Below, piece by piece: positions 1-8,804 of a stretch of 64,000 nt of DNA. Source of the DNA: an uncultured Pseudomonas sp. (GTDB taxonomy: Bacteria; Pseudomonadota; Gammaproteobacteria; Pseudomonadales; Pseudomonadaceae). The stretch spans positions 124,001 through 188,000 of the forward strand of contig NZ_CAJYDW010000005.1 of assembly GCF_913774235.1 (NCBI RefSeq). Reading direction: 5' to 3'. Each line of letters starts with the position of its first letter. Position 1 is the first letter of the stretch. The translations under genes and the position numbers were made by a program. The notes under the pieces were generated by a model, which saw only the letters and a list, made by a program, of their open reading frames with translations, was not told the DNA's origin and did not search any database.

Positions 1-159
1 GCCAAGTTCGCCTACCCGGTCACCAAGCAACTCACCGCGACCCTGGACGTGAACAACTTGCTCGACAAGGATTATTGGTCCCGCGTGGGTTCGGTCTCCA
101 CCTTCAACTTCCAGGGGCCGTCGCGTAGCGTGATGGTCGGGGCGCGTTACGACTTCTGA
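1..159 (+). CDS. TonB-dependent siderophore receptor, C-terminal fragment
   Basis: This is the last 52 codons of a gene that enters from the left edge; the frame is open from base 1 to a TGA. The translation ends in the amphipathic, alternating pattern of outer-membrane beta-strands, with DVNNLLDKDYW and a terminal GARYDF. The first is the usual 'NLFDKxY' signature near the end of TonB-dependent receptors, and the final aromatic residue is the typical outer-membrane barrel insertion signal. It lies directly upstream of fes in the same direction, as fepA can in enterobactin loci, so ferric-enterobactin uptake (FepA/PfeA type) is the likely role. The plug and most of the barrel are outside the window, so the ligand cannot be read from what is visible. 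Confidence 0.85.
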   Translation, partial: AKFAYPVTKQLTATLDVNNLLDKDYWSRVGSVSTFNFQGPSRSVMVGARYDF

Positions 160-168
160 TGATACTTC

Positions 169-202
169 TGTCCGGGCGGCGCTTCAGGCCGCCGCCCGGA
201 CA
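169..202 (+). terminator. Strong hairpin after the receptor gene
   Basis: A perfect 12-13 bp inverted repeat (TGTCCGGGCGGC and its complement) begins 10 bases after the receptor stop codon. There is no clear U-run after it, so it is either a weak intrinsic terminator or an mRNA 3'-end stabiliser that separates receptor expression from fes. Confidence 0.55.
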
Positions 203-254
203 GAGCTCCCAGGATCGGTGACCTTGGGGTCGCCGCCGACGATCCATCCAGACG

Positions 255-1505
255 ATGTACTGTAACGCGATGAACGATTCCTTCTTCCAGCGTGACGATG
301 TGGGCCGCGAGCCCTGGTGGCAGGCCGTGGCCCAGCGGGGTACGCCGCTGATCGAACCCACCGAGGGCGGGCGCTATCGCCTGACCTTTCTGTGGCGAGA
401 TCTCGAAGGTATAGCGTCCGGCACCCAGCGGGTCTGGCTCAATATCACCGGGGTGACCGATCACCACCAGCCAGGCTTGCCGCAGAGCCTGCAGCGTCTG
501 CCGGGTACCGATGTCTGGGCCTGGGAGACCGAACTGGACGGTCGCTGGCGGGGCAGCTATTGCCTGATCCCCACCGACGAGCCGGCACCGTTCGAGAGTG
601 AGGCCCAGCCCGACCTCCAGGGTATCCGTCTCTGGTGGCGTAGCGTCTTTCCCCTGGCCCAGGCCGATCCCCTCAATCCGCGCCGCGCCTGGCAGGGCGG
701 TCGTGGCCTGGCGGTGTCGGGAGTGCACCTGCCCGAGGCGCCGCCGCAGTCGGCCTGGGCCGGCTTCGATGTCGACGTAGCGCCAGCCGTCTCGCCCGCC
801 TTGCAACAGCATCTGTGGGACAGCGAGCGCCTGGGCAATCGTAGACCCGTCTGGCTGTTCACTACCGGTAATACCACCCCTGATGAACGGCCGCTGGCCA
901 TTCTGTTGGATGGCCAGTTCTGGGCGCAGACGATGCCGGTGGGCGCGCCGCTGCAGCAGCTCACCGATGCCGGCCTGCTGCCGGAGGCGGTCTACCTGCT
1001 GATCGACAACAGCGACCGCGCTCTGCGCAGCAGCGAGTTGCCCTGCAATCCGGCGTTCTGGCTGGCGCTGCAGGAAGAGCTGTTGCCGCAGGTGTGTGAC
1101 TGGGCGCCCCATGCGCAGTCGCCGTCCTCTACCGTGGTCGCCGGGCAGAGCTTTGGCGGGCTGGCGGCGCTCTACGCTGCGCTGCACTGGCCGGAGCGCT
1201 TCGGCTGCGCCCTGAGCCAGTCCGGGTCCTTCTGGTGGCCACAGCGGGGCGCGCCGGGACGGCTGTTCGAGGCGCTGGCGAGCGGGCAGGGGAGCACGCA
1301 CCCCTTGCGGCTGTTCATGGAGGCCGGGCTGCGCGAACCGGCCATCCTCGAAGCCTCCCGGGCCCTGGTTCCGCGCCTGCGCGAGCAGGGCCATGAACTC
1401 GACTATCGCGAGATCGACGGCGGCCACGACGCCCTCTGGTGGCGCGGCGGCCTGCTCGACGGCCTGGTCCAGCTCTGGCGACCCCTGGTCGCGCCCGAAC
1501 GCTAA
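255..1505 (+). CDS. fes: Enterochelin (ferric enterobactin) esterase Fes
   Basis: A 416-aa cytoplasmic esterase that hydrolyses ferric enterobactin after import so that iron can be released. The N-terminal part (about residues 15-180) resembles the enterochelin esterase N-terminal domain (PWWQAV, LTFLWRD). The C-terminal part is an esterase-D-like alpha/beta hydrolase with nucleophile elbow GQSFGGLAAL near residue 298 and a late histidine in GGHDALWW. The length agrees with E. coli Fes (about 400 aa). No good ribosome binding site precedes the ATG at 255; an in-frame ATG at 270 is an equally plausible start. It begins the run fes-mbtH-entF, with 21 bases to the next gene, which supports an enterobactin role. 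Confidence 0.92.
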   Translation: MYCNAMNDSFFQRDDVGREPWWQAVAQRGTPLIEPTEGGRYRLTFLWRDLEGIASGTQRVWLNITGVTDHHQPGLPQSLQRLPGTDVWAWETELDGRWRGSYCLIPTDEPAPFESEAQPDLQGIRLWWRSVFPLAQADPLNPRRAWQGGRGLAVSGVHLPEAPPQSAWAGFDVDVAPAVSPALQQHLWDSERLGNRRPVWLFTTGNTTPDERPLAILLDGQFWAQTMPVGAPLQQLTDAGLLPEAVYLLIDNSDRALRSSELPCNPAFWLALQEELLPQVCDWAPHAQSPSSTVVAGQSFGGLAALYAALHWPERFGCALSQSGSFWWPQRGAPGRLFEALASGQGSTHPLRLFMEAGLREPAILEASRALVPRLREQGHELDYREIDGGHDALWWRGGLLDGLVQLWRPLVAPER

Positions 1506-1526
1506 TCCTTTGCCCCAGGAGGTCCG

Positions 1527-1739
1527 ATGGACGCTCTCAATCCCTTCGATGACCCCGAGCAGATCCTGCTGATTCTGCGCAATGCCCAGGGCCAGTGCAG
1601 CCTCTGGCCGCAGCTCCTGGAGTGCCCGCCCGGTTGGACGCCAGTGTTCGGCCCGGCACCGCGCGCAGCCTGCGACGACTGGCTGACGAGCCATTGGCGC
1701 GACATCCGCCCAGTCGTCTCCGCCGCCCCTTCCTTATAG
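1527..1739 (+). CDS. ybdZ: MbtH-like NRPS accessory protein (YbdZ)
   Basis: A 70-aa protein of the MbtH family, small chaperones that bind and activate NRPS adenylation domains. The family core is visible: an N-terminal NPFDDP, an internal SLWP, and the tryptophan-rich PPGWTPVFG followed by a DWLTSHWRDIRP tail. A clear CAGGAGG ribosome binding site sits 6-7 bases before the ATG. It lies between fes and entF, exactly as ybdZ does in E. coli, and its natural client is the EntF adenylation domain encoded 8 bases downstream. No deviation from the family is seen. Confidence 0.95.
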   Translation: MDALNPFDDPEQILLILRNAQGQCSLWPQLLECPPGWTPVFGPAPRAACDDWLTSHWRDIRPVVSAAPSL

Positions 1740-1747
1740 GAGTCATC

Positions 1748-4700
1748 GTGTCTTTCTCTGCCCCTTCTGCCATCATCGAGCTGCCTCTGGTCGCCGCCCA
1801 ACCCGGCATCTGGATGGCCGATCAGCTGTCGCCCCACGCCAACGCCTTCGCCGTGGCGCACCTGGTGGAACTGCGAGGCTCCGTCCAGGCCGCGCCACTC
1901 GTGGAGGCCATCGTTCAGGGCTTGGGCGAGCTGGACAGCCTGAGACTCAACTTCGCCGAGCGCGAAGGGGAGCTGGTGCAGTGGATCGATAGCGATGCGG
2001 CGATCCCTGTGCCCGAGTGGCTGGACCTGCGTGGGACGGCCGATCCGGAAGGCGCGGCGCGGGCGGCCATCCGCGCCGACCTCGACGGCGACCTGCGCGC
2101 CACCAGCGGCGGTCCGCTATGGCTCAATCGCCTCTACCAACTGGGTGACGATCACCTGTTCTGGTACCAGCGCTATCATCACCTGCTGATCGATGGCTAT
2201 GGCTTCGCCGCCCTGGCCAAGCGCGTCGCGGCGCTCTACAGCGCCAAGGTGCGCGGTGAGACGGCCGAAGCCTCGCCCTTCGTTTCCTTTGCCGAGGTGG
2301 TGCGCGAATACCAGGACTACCAGCAATCCGCCGTCCGCGAGCGCGACGAAGCCTTCTGGCGCGAGCGCGGCGCGGCCTTGCCGCCGGCGGCCTCCCTGGC
2401 ACCCGGTGGCCTGGCGGGTCAGGTGCCCACGCCGCGGGTGGTGGAAGCCCGCGCTCGGGTGCCCGCCGCGGTCTTCGCCAGACTGGCCGAGCAGGGTAAA
2501 GACCAGGGCGTGACACCGGCCGATCTGGCGGTGGCCCTGGCCGCGACCTGGTTCGCCCGTCTGAGCGGCCAGCCGGCCTTCAGCGCCGGTTTCATCTTCA
2601 TGAGGCGCATGGGGTCAGTGGCGCTCAAGTCCGGTGGCGCGACGCTCAACGTCCTGCCCCTGGGCGTGCGTACCGACTCGGCCCAGACGCTGCCGCAACT
2701 CGCCGCCGTGCTGGGCGCCGAACTCAAGAAGGTGCGTCGCCACCAGCGCTACGACGCCGAACAGATCGCCCGCGATCTCGGTCGGCCGGGCGATGCCGAA
2801 CCCCTGACCGGACCAGTCATCAATCTCAAGCTGTTCGATTTCGCGCTGGATTTCGCCGGGGTGCCGGGCATCACCCACGAACTGGCCTCGGGGCCGGTGC
2901 GCGACCTGGAGATCGCCCTCTACCTGGAAGCCAGCGGCGCTCTGGACATCAAGCTGCTGGGCAACGCCGAGCGCTATGCCGCCGACCTGTTGCAAGGGCA
3001 TGTGGAGCGCTTCGGTTTGCTGGCGCAGCAGTTCGCCGGACAGCCAGGGCTCACCCTGGGCGAGGCGGAGCTGCTAGGGACGGCGGATCGTGCCTGGCTG
3101 GCGAACATCAATGCCACCGAACGCGCCTTACCCGCGACCACATTGGCGCGACTACTGGCCGAGCAAGCGTCCCGCACGCCGGAAGCTCCGGCGCTGGCCG
3201 ACGAGCAGCTAGCCTTCACCTATCGCGAAACCCGCCAGCAGGTACTGGCCCTGGCCCAACGCCTGAGCGCGGTCGGGGTCGGTCGCGGCGACATCGTCGC
3301 GGTGGCCCTGCCGCGTTCGGTGTTCCTGTCCCTGGCGCTGCTGGCGACACTCGAACTGGGCGCCGCCTACCTACCGCTGGATAGCGGCTATCCCGACGAG
3401 CGCCTGCAACTGATGCTCGACGATGCCCGGCCCCGGGTGCTGGTGACCGATGCCAGTCAACGTGGACGTTTCCCGGGGCTCAGCGACGCTCAGACGGTGA
3501 TCCTCGACGCGCCTCTGGAGGAGCTGGGCGAAGCGCCGGTGTTCGAAGGGCCGCGCTCCAGCGATCCGGCCTATGTGCTCTATACCTCCGGCTCCACCGG
3601 CCGCCCCAAGGGCGTGGTGGTCGGCCATGCGGCCATCGTCAACCGCCTGCTGTGGATGCAGGACAGCTATCCCATCGGCGCGGGGGATACGGTGCTGCAG
3701 AAGACGCCGAGTAGCTTCGACGTCTCGGTCTGGGAATTCTTCTGGCCGCTGCTGGTGGGCGCCCGGCTGTACCTGGCGCCGCCCGAAGCCCATCGCGATC
3801 CCGCGGCGCTGCAGCAACTGTTCGCCCGCGAGCGGGTGACCACGGTGCATTTCGTGCCTTCGATGCTGGCGGCCTTCGTCGCCAGCCTGGACGAGCCGGC
3901 CGCGGTGGCCCGCTGTGCCAGCCTGCGCCAGGTGTTCTGCAGCGGCGAAGCCCTGCCCACCGAGCTGGCCCGTACCTGGGAGCGCCGGGTCGGCGCCCCC
4001 CTGCACAATCTCTATGGTCCCACCGAGGCCGCGGTCGACGTCTCCTATCATCCCGCCCATGGCGCCGCCCTGGCGGCCGTCAGCGGCAGCAGCGTGCCCA
4101 TCGGCAAGCCGGTGTGGAACACCGGGCTGCACATCCTCGACGAGCGTCTGCGGGCGGTACCGCCGGGTGTGGCGGGCGAACTCTATCTGAGCGGGGTGCA
4201 ACTCGCCGATGGCTACCTGGGCCGCCCCGAGCTGACCGCCGCGCGCTTCATCGCCGCGCCGGATGGGCAGGGCGAACGTCTCTATCGCACCGGTGACGTG
4301 GCGCGCTGGCTGCCCGAGGGTGTCGTCGAATACCTGGGCCGCAGCGACGACCAGGTCAAGTTGCGCGGGCAGCGCATCGAGCTGGCGGAAATCGACCACG
4401 CCCTGTTGGCGCTGCCCGGCGTCGCCCAGGCGGTGACCCACGCCCGGGTGCTCGGCGAGGCGATCAATGCCACCGGCGGCGATGCCCGCCAGTTGGTGGG
4501 CTATCTCGTCGCCCAGTCCGGCGCCGTGCTGGACCTGGAGCGCCTGCGTGCGCGCCTGGGCGAAAGCCTGCCGCCGCACCTGGTGCCGGTGGCCCTGGTG
4601 GAGCTGGACGCCTTGCCCCTGGGCGCCACCGGCAAGCTGGATCGCAAGGCGCTGCCGCCGCCCCAGGGCGTGGCCAGGGCCGCCAGCCGGCCCCTGGCGC

Positions 4701-5686
4701 CGGGGCTGGAAAGCGACCTGGCGGCAGCCTTCTCCGAGGTGCTCGGCTGCGCCATCGTCAGCGCGGACGATGACTTCTTCGCCCTGGGCGGCCATTCGCT
4801 GCTGGCCATGTCCCTGGCGGCCACGCTGCGCCGGCGCCTGGGGCGGCCGGTGTCCATCGGTCAGATCATGGTGGCCTCCAGCGTCGCCCGCCTGGCGCAG
4901 CAGTTGGAGCAGGATGCGGCCAGCGCGACCCGTGCCGGCTTCGAGACGCTGCTGCCGCTGCGCCCAGGCGACGGACCGACGCTGTTCTGCTTCCACCCGG
5001 CCTCGGGCTTCGCCTGGCAATTCAGCGTGCTACAGCGCCATCTCGATCCGCGCTGGTCGCTGCTCGGCATCCAGTCGCCACGGCCGGACGGGCCACTGGC
5101 GCAGGGCGCCGATCTGGAAGCCGTCATCCAGCACCATCTGCGCACCCTGCGCGAGATGCAGCCGCACGGCCCTTATCATCTGCTCGGCTATTCCCTGGGC
5201 GGCACCCTGGCTCAGGGCCTGGCGGCACGGTTGCAGGCGATGGGAGAAGAGGTGGCCTTCCTCGGCCTGCTCGACACCTATCCGCCGGAAACCCAGAACT
5301 GGCAGGAACGCGAGGGCCAGCGCGAGCTGGACCCGGAGGTGCTGGCCGAGGTGAATCGCGAGCGCGAGGCCTTCCTGGCGGCCCAGCAGGGCCTGGCCGA
5401 TCCGGCACTGGGGGAGGGGGCGGAGCTGTTCGCCACCATCGAAGGCAACTACGCCGACTCGGTGCGGCTGCTGGCCACGGCGCGCAGTGCCCGCTTCGAC
5501 GGCGAGGCGCTGATGTTCGTCGCCCGGCGCACCCTGCCGGCGGGAATGGACGTCAAGGCCACCTGGGCGCCCTGGATCACCCGCCTGCAGGCCCACGAGG
5601 TGGATTGCGCCCACGTCGACATCATCGCCCCGGCCCAGCTGGCGCAGATCGGCCCGGTGCTGAATCGGGCGTTGAAGGCCCTGTGA
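1748..5686 (+). CDS. entF: Enterobactin synthase component F (NRPS, C-A-T-TE)
   Basis: A 1312-aa serine-activating NRPS that condenses 2,3-dihydroxybenzoyl-serine units and cyclises three into enterobactin. The order is condensation domain (HHLLIDG near residue 145), adenylation domain (about 480-980, YTSGSTGRPKG), carrier domain (LGGHSLL, about 1015) and a C-terminal thioesterase (GYSLGG). The adenylation pocket residues read D-V-W-H-F-S-L-V-D, the published serine code. The chosen start is the GTG at 1748, 5 bases after TAGGAG; an upstream in-frame ATG at 1595 would overlap the MbtH gene and add a sequence with no NRPS similarity. The length is close to E. coli EntF (1293 aa). No frameshift is seen. 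Confidence 0.96.
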   Translation: MSFSAPSAIIELPLVAAQPGIWMADQLSPHANAFAVAHLVELRGSVQAAPLVEAIVQGLGELDSLRLNFAEREGELVQWIDSDAAIPVPEWLDLRGTADPEGAARAAIRADLDGDLRATSGGPLWLNRLYQLGDDHLFWYQRYHHLLIDGYGFAALAKRVAALYSAKVRGETAEASPFVSFAEVVREYQDYQQSAVRERDEAFWRERGAALPPAASLAPGGLAGQVPTPRVVEARARVPAAVFARLAEQGKDQGVTPADLAVALAATWFARLSGQPAFSAGFIFMRRMGSVALKSGGATLNVLPLGVRTDSAQTLPQLAAVLGAELKKVRRHQRYDAEQIARDLGRPGDAEPLTGPVINLKLFDFALDFAGVPGITHELASGPVRDLEIALYLEASGALDIKLLGNAERYAADLLQGHVERFGLLAQQFAGQPGLTLGEAELLGTADRAWLANINATERALPATTLARLLAEQASRTPEAPALADEQLAFTYRETRQQVLALAQRLSAVGVGRGDIVAVALPRSVFLSLALLATLELGAAYLPLDSGYPDERLQLMLDDARPRVLVTDASQRGRFPGLSDAQTVILDAPLEELGEAPVFEGPRSSDPAYVLYTSGSTGRPKGVVVGHAAIVNRLLWMQDSYPIGAGDTVLQKTPSSFDVSVWEFFWPLLVGARLYLAPPEAHRDPAALQQLFARERVTTVHFVPSMLAAFVASLDEPAAVARCASLRQVFCSGEALPTELARTWERRVGAPLHNLYGPTEAAVDVSYHPAHGAALAAVSGSSVPIGKPVWNTGLHILDERLRAVPPGVAGELYLSGVQLADGYLGRPELTAARFIAAPDGQGERLYRTGDVARWLPEGVVEYLGRSDDQVKLRGQRIELAEIDHALLALPGVAQAVTHARVLGEAINATGGDARQLVGYLVAQSGAVLDLERLRARLGESLPPHLVPVALVELDALPLGATGKLDRKALPPPQGVARAASRPLAPGLESDLAAAFSEVLGCAIVSADDDFFALGGHSLLAMSLAATLRRRLGRPVSIGQIMVASSVARLAQQLEQDAASATRAGFETLLPLRPGDGPTLFCFHPASGFAWQFSVLQRHLDPRWSLLGIQSPRPDGPLAQGADLEAVIQHHLRTLREMQPHGPYHLLGYSLGGTLAQGLAARLQAMGEEVAFLGLLDTYPPETQNWQEREGQRELDPEVLAEVNREREAFLAAQQGLADPALGEGAELFATIEGNYADSVRLLATARSARFDGEALMFVARRTLPAGMDVKATWAPWITRLQAHEVDCAHVDIIAPAQLAQIGPVLNRALKAL

Positions 5687-5715
5687 AGGCTCGCGCGTTC
5701 GGCTCGACGGCGACT

Positions 5716-5749
5716 CCCCGCTCAGGCAAGGTGTGAAGCCTGGGCGGGG
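5716..5749 (+). terminator. Hairpin after entF
   Basis: An inverted repeat of 12 bp with one mismatch (CCCCGCTCAGGC against GCCTGGGCGGGG, 10-base loop) lies 30 bases after the entF stop. It has no U-run. It marks the end of fes-ybdZ-entF and the left edge of the inserted catabolic cassette. Confidence 0.5.
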
Positions 5750-5799
5750 CAGGAGAGATGATCGGCCAGGCCGCTCCTTCTCTCGTTGCAGGTGGATCC

Positions 5800-6816
5800 A
5801 TGGCGAAAAGCGTGACCATTCAGGATGTCGCCCGGCAGGCAGGCTTGTCCAAGTCTGCCGTTTCGCGCTACCTGAATCACAGCCTGAGCCTGCCGCCCGC
5901 CACGGCGCAACGTATCGAGGGCGCCATCGAGGCCCTGGGCTTTCGGCGCAACAGCCTGGCCCAACGCTTGAGCAAGGGCGGCAGCGAGACCATCGGGCTG
6001 GTGCTGCCGGACATCGCCAACCCCTTTTTCGCCGAGCTGGCCGATGCCGCCGAGGCCACGGCCTTCGCCCATGGCTACAACCTAGTGCTCTGCCTGACGC
6101 GCAACGATCCGGCGCGGGAAATCCAGTACGTCCACTGGAAGGGATCGCGCCGCGTGGATGGTCTGCTGTTCATCACCAACCGCGCGGATGACGGGACGCT
6201 GGCGGCGCAACTGGGCGCCTACCGGGAGATCGTGTTGCTGGACGAGGATGTCCCGGGTACCTCGATGCCCAAGGTCTTCGCCGACAATGTCGCCGGCGGC
6301 CGACTGGCCACCGACCATCTGATCCGCCAGGGGCATCGGCGCATCGCCCATGTCTCCGGACCGGCAGCGGTGATGAGCGTGAGGGAGCGGCGCGAGGGCT
6401 ATGAGCGGGCCCTGGCCGCGGCCGGAATACCCTTGCGTTCCGATTATCTGCTGCTGGGGGAGTACAGCCGCGACTTCGGGCGTCAGGCGGCCGCGACCCT
6501 GCTGGATCTGCCGGAGCCGCCTCAGGCGATCTTCGCCGCCAGCGACTTCATCGCGGTAGGGGTGCTCGATACCCTGCGCGAACGCGGCCTGGCGGTTCCC
6601 GCTGCCCTGTCCCTGGTCGGCTTCGACGACGCGCCCTACGCGGAATTGCTCACGCCGCCGCTCAGTACCGTGCGCCAGTCGGCGCGGGACTTGGGTCGCC
6701 AGGGAATCGAAGCCCTGCTGGCGGTGCTCGCCGGGCAGCCGGTAGTGGGGGAGCAGCGGGTCGCCGTGGCCCTGGTGGAACGCGGCTCGGTCGCCCCAGC
6801 GCCTGCCCCAAGGTAG
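5800..6816 (+). CDS. LacI-family transcriptional regulator
   Basis: A 338-aa LacI/GalR repressor. Residues 1-60 are the DNA-binding head (SVTIQDVARQAGLSKSAVSRYLN with the following hinge helix); the rest is a periplasmic-binding-protein-like sensor domain with IGLVLPDIANPFF near residue 65 and VGFDDAPYAELL near residue 275. The ATG at 5800 was chosen because the family motif begins 5 residues later; an upstream in-frame ATG at 5758 adds 14 unrelated residues. It precedes a ribose-type ABC operon that has a perfect LacI-type palindrome in its promoter region, so it is very likely that operon's local repressor. The sensor is probably tuned to the same ligand as the transporter, which is unknown. 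Confidence 0.93.
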   Translation: MAKSVTIQDVARQAGLSKSAVSRYLNHSLSLPPATAQRIEGAIEALGFRRNSLAQRLSKGGSETIGLVLPDIANPFFAELADAAEATAFAHGYNLVLCLTRNDPAREIQYVHWKGSRRVDGLLFITNRADDGTLAAQLGAYREIVLLDEDVPGTSMPKVFADNVAGGRLATDHLIRQGHRRIAHVSGPAAVMSVRERREGYERALAAAGIPLRSDYLLLGEYSRDFGRQAAATLLDLPEPPQAIFAASDFIAVGVLDTLRERGLAVPAALSLVGFDDAPYAELLTPPLSTVRQSARDLGRQGIEALLAVLAGQPVVGEQRVAVALVERGSVAPAPAPR

Positions 6817-7002
6817 CACCTGGCGTTTCCATTCTGCCCAGTCGTGGAGCACTCCGGTGGCTGTCCGGCCAGAGGCTCTGCGCAGGGGGGTTTGAGTAAC
6901 CGTTTGAATTGGCAGCGGAAGAGGATCCTCCAGTCGCTGCTGGCACGCCTTGTGCTGTTTCCTTTCCAGCAGAACCTTCCCGGTTCTATTTTTTGGCCTG
7001 TT

Positions 7003-7020
7003 TAGTAAACCGGTTTACTA
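7003..7020. promoter_or_regulatory. LacI-type operator, perfect 18-bp palindrome
   Basis: TAGTAAACCGGTTTACTA is a perfect palindrome with the central CG step typical of LacI/GalR operators. It is 41 bases upstream of the substrate-binding-protein start and downstream of the regulator gene, in a 240-base non-coding gap. Binding here would block transcription of the ABC/hydrolase operon. A weaker related sequence (GAGTAACCGTTTGA) lies near 6894-6907 and could be a second, degenerate site. Confidence 0.8.
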
Positions 7021-7060
7021 GCCGCTGCCACATCCGCTGGCAGGGTAGAGGAGGATGGAG

Positions 7061-8002
7061 ATGCTTCGATTCGGCAAGACGTTCGCTTCCATGCTGATGG
7101 TGTTCGGATTGGGCCTGGCCGGTAGTGCCCAGGCGGCACCGGCCAAGCGGCTGGCACTGGTCCAGGTGAATCAGCAGGCGCTCTATTTCACCCAGATCAC
7201 CCAGGGTGCCCAGGCCGCCGCCAAGGCGGCGGGCGCCGAACTGGTGGTGTTCAACGCCAACGACAACCCTTCCGCCCAGAACGACGCCATCGAGGCCTAT
7301 ATCCAGGACAAGGTGGACGCCATCCTGGTCTGTGCCATCGACGTCAACGGCATCAAGCCGGCGGTCTCGGCGGCGGTCCAGGCCGGCATCCCGGTGGTGG
7401 CCATCGACGCCGTGCTCAATGGCGACAACCAGGTGCAGGTCGGCGTCGACAACCGCGCCGCGGCTCGCCAGCTGGGGGAATACACCGGCAACTACATCGC
7501 CCGAGAGCTGGGTGGCGAGGCCAAGGTCGGGGTGGTGGGAGCCCTGGGTTCCTACGTGCAGAACCTGCGCCTGGACGGCTTCCGCGAGGGGCTGGCCCAG
7601 CGTGCGCCCAAGGCGAAGATCGTCGGTACCGTGGATGGCAACAACGTGCAGGACACCGCGCAGAGCGCCGCGGAAAATCTGCTCACCGCCAATCCGGATC
7701 TGCAGATCGTCTATGCCACCGGCGAGCCGGCGTTGATCGGCACCGTGGCGGCCAGCGTCGCCCAGGGCAGCGGCGAGCGCACCCGGATCTTTGGCTGGGA
7801 CCTGTCGCCTCAGGCCGTCCAGGGCCTGGATGACGGCTCCGTGGCAGTGGTGGTGCAGCAGAACACCCGGGGCATGGGCAAGGCGGCAGTGGAGGCGGCT
7901 CTGGCGCTGCTCGCCGGCCAGCAGGTCACCAAGCAGCAGGATATCCCGGTGACCCTGGTCACCCGGGAAAACCTGGATGCCTATCGCGCCGACTTCAAGT
8001 AG
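7061..8002 (+). CDS. Ribose-type ABC transporter, periplasmic substrate-binding protein
   Basis: A 313-aa periplasmic binding protein of the sugar-binding type 1 (RbsB-like) family. It has a Sec signal peptide (MLRFGKTFASML...LAGSAQA, cleavage after AQA) and the two-lobe pattern of the family (AAKAAGAELVVFNANDNPSAQ, QDKVDAILVCAIDVNGI, and a distal IFGWDLSPQAVQGL). The ATG at 7061 is preferred over the one at 7055 because AGGAGG at 7049-7054 then has normal spacing. It is the first gene after the LacI-type operator and is 12 bases from the ATPase gene. The ligand is not readable; the downstream hydrolases suggest something other than a simple pentose. Confidence 0.92.
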   Translation: MLRFGKTFASMLMVFGLGLAGSAQAAPAKRLALVQVNQQALYFTQITQGAQAAAKAAGAELVVFNANDNPSAQNDAIEAYIQDKVDAILVCAIDVNGIKPAVSAAVQAGIPVVAIDAVLNGDNQVQVGVDNRAAARQLGEYTGNYIARELGGEAKVGVVGALGSYVQNLRLDGFREGLAQRAPKAKIVGTVDGNNVQDTAQSAAENLLTANPDLQIVYATGEPALIGTVAASVAQGSGERTRIFGWDLSPQAVQGLDDGSVAVVVQQNTRGMGKAAVEAALALLAGQQVTKQQDIPVTLVTRENLDAYRADFK

Positions 8003-8014
8003 CGGAGACCCAGC

Positions 8015-8791
8015 ATGGACACTGCGACGACGGTTCCCCGGGTCAGCATGACCGGCATCACCAAGAGCTATGGCTCCATCCAGTCCCTGCGCGGCGTCGA
8101 CCTCGCCCTGCAGCCCGGCGAGGTCCTGGGGCTGGTCGGCGACAACGGCGCCGGCAAATCGACCCTGACCAAGATTCTTTCCGGCGCGGTGCTGCCCACC
8201 AGTGGCTGCATCCGCATCGACGGCCGCGAAGAGGTGTTCCAGGGCCCGGCGGATGCCCAGCGTTGTCGGATCCAGATGGTCTATCAGGATCTCTCCCTGT
8301 GCGACACCGTGGACGTGGCCGGCAACCTCTTCATGGGGCGGGAGCCCCGCCGCCGGCTGCTCGGGCTGCCGCTGCTGGACGAGCGCAAGATGCACGCCGA
8401 TGCGCGCCGCATCCTCGAGGGGCTGCGCATCAGCCTGCCCGATACCCGCGCCCAGGTGCGCCACCTCTCCGGCGGCCAGCGCCAGGCCGTGGCCATAGCC
8501 CGTGCCGCGGCCTTCGAACCCCGGGTACTGATCATGGACGAGCCGACCGCCGCCCTGGCGGTGGCCGAGGTCGAGGCCGTGCTGGAGCTGATCCGCACCA
8601 TCAGCCGCCAGGGGGTGAGCGTCATCCTCATCACCCACCGGCTGCAGGATCTCTTCCTGGTCTGCGACCGCATCATGGTGATGTACGAGGGCCAGAACCT
8701 GGCCGAGCGCCGGGTGGCCGACACCAGTCTGGGCGAGATCGTCGAGCTGATCGTCGGCCACAAGTTCACCGCCCGTTCCGCCTGCGCCTGA
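8015..8791 (+). CDS. Ribose-type ABC transporter, ATP-binding protein
   Basis: A 258-aa ATPase that energises the importer. It shows Walker A GDNGAGKST near residue 45, signature LSGGQRQ near 152, Walker B VLIMDEPTAALA near 172 and the switch histidine in LITHRL near 208. RbsA-type proteins usually carry two nucleotide-binding domains (about 500 aa); this one has one, as in FrcA-like sugar ATPases, and so should act as a homodimer. The family is confirmed by the RbsA-like context KSYGSIQSLRGVDLALQPGEV. A GGAGAC ribosome binding site precedes the ATG. Confidence 0.93.
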   Translation: MDTATTVPRVSMTGITKSYGSIQSLRGVDLALQPGEVLGLVGDNGAGKSTLTKILSGAVLPTSGCIRIDGREEVFQGPADAQRCRIQMVYQDLSLCDTVDVAGNLFMGREPRRRLLGLPLLDERKMHADARRILEGLRISLPDTRAQVRHLSGGQRQAVAIARAAAFEPRVLIMDEPTAALAVAEVEAVLELIRTISRQGVSVILITHRLQDLFLVCDRIMVMYEGQNLAERRVADTSLGEIVELIVGHKFTARSACA

Positions 8792-8804
8792 ATCGGAGGA
8801 TCTC

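Noticed and set aside
147-1694. Long minus-strand frame (515 aa) opposite fes and the MbtH gene
   Set aside because: Its translation is low-complexity (Gln/Arg/Ala-rich) with no family motif, while the opposite strand encodes clear Fes and MbtH proteins; it is a high-GC shadow.
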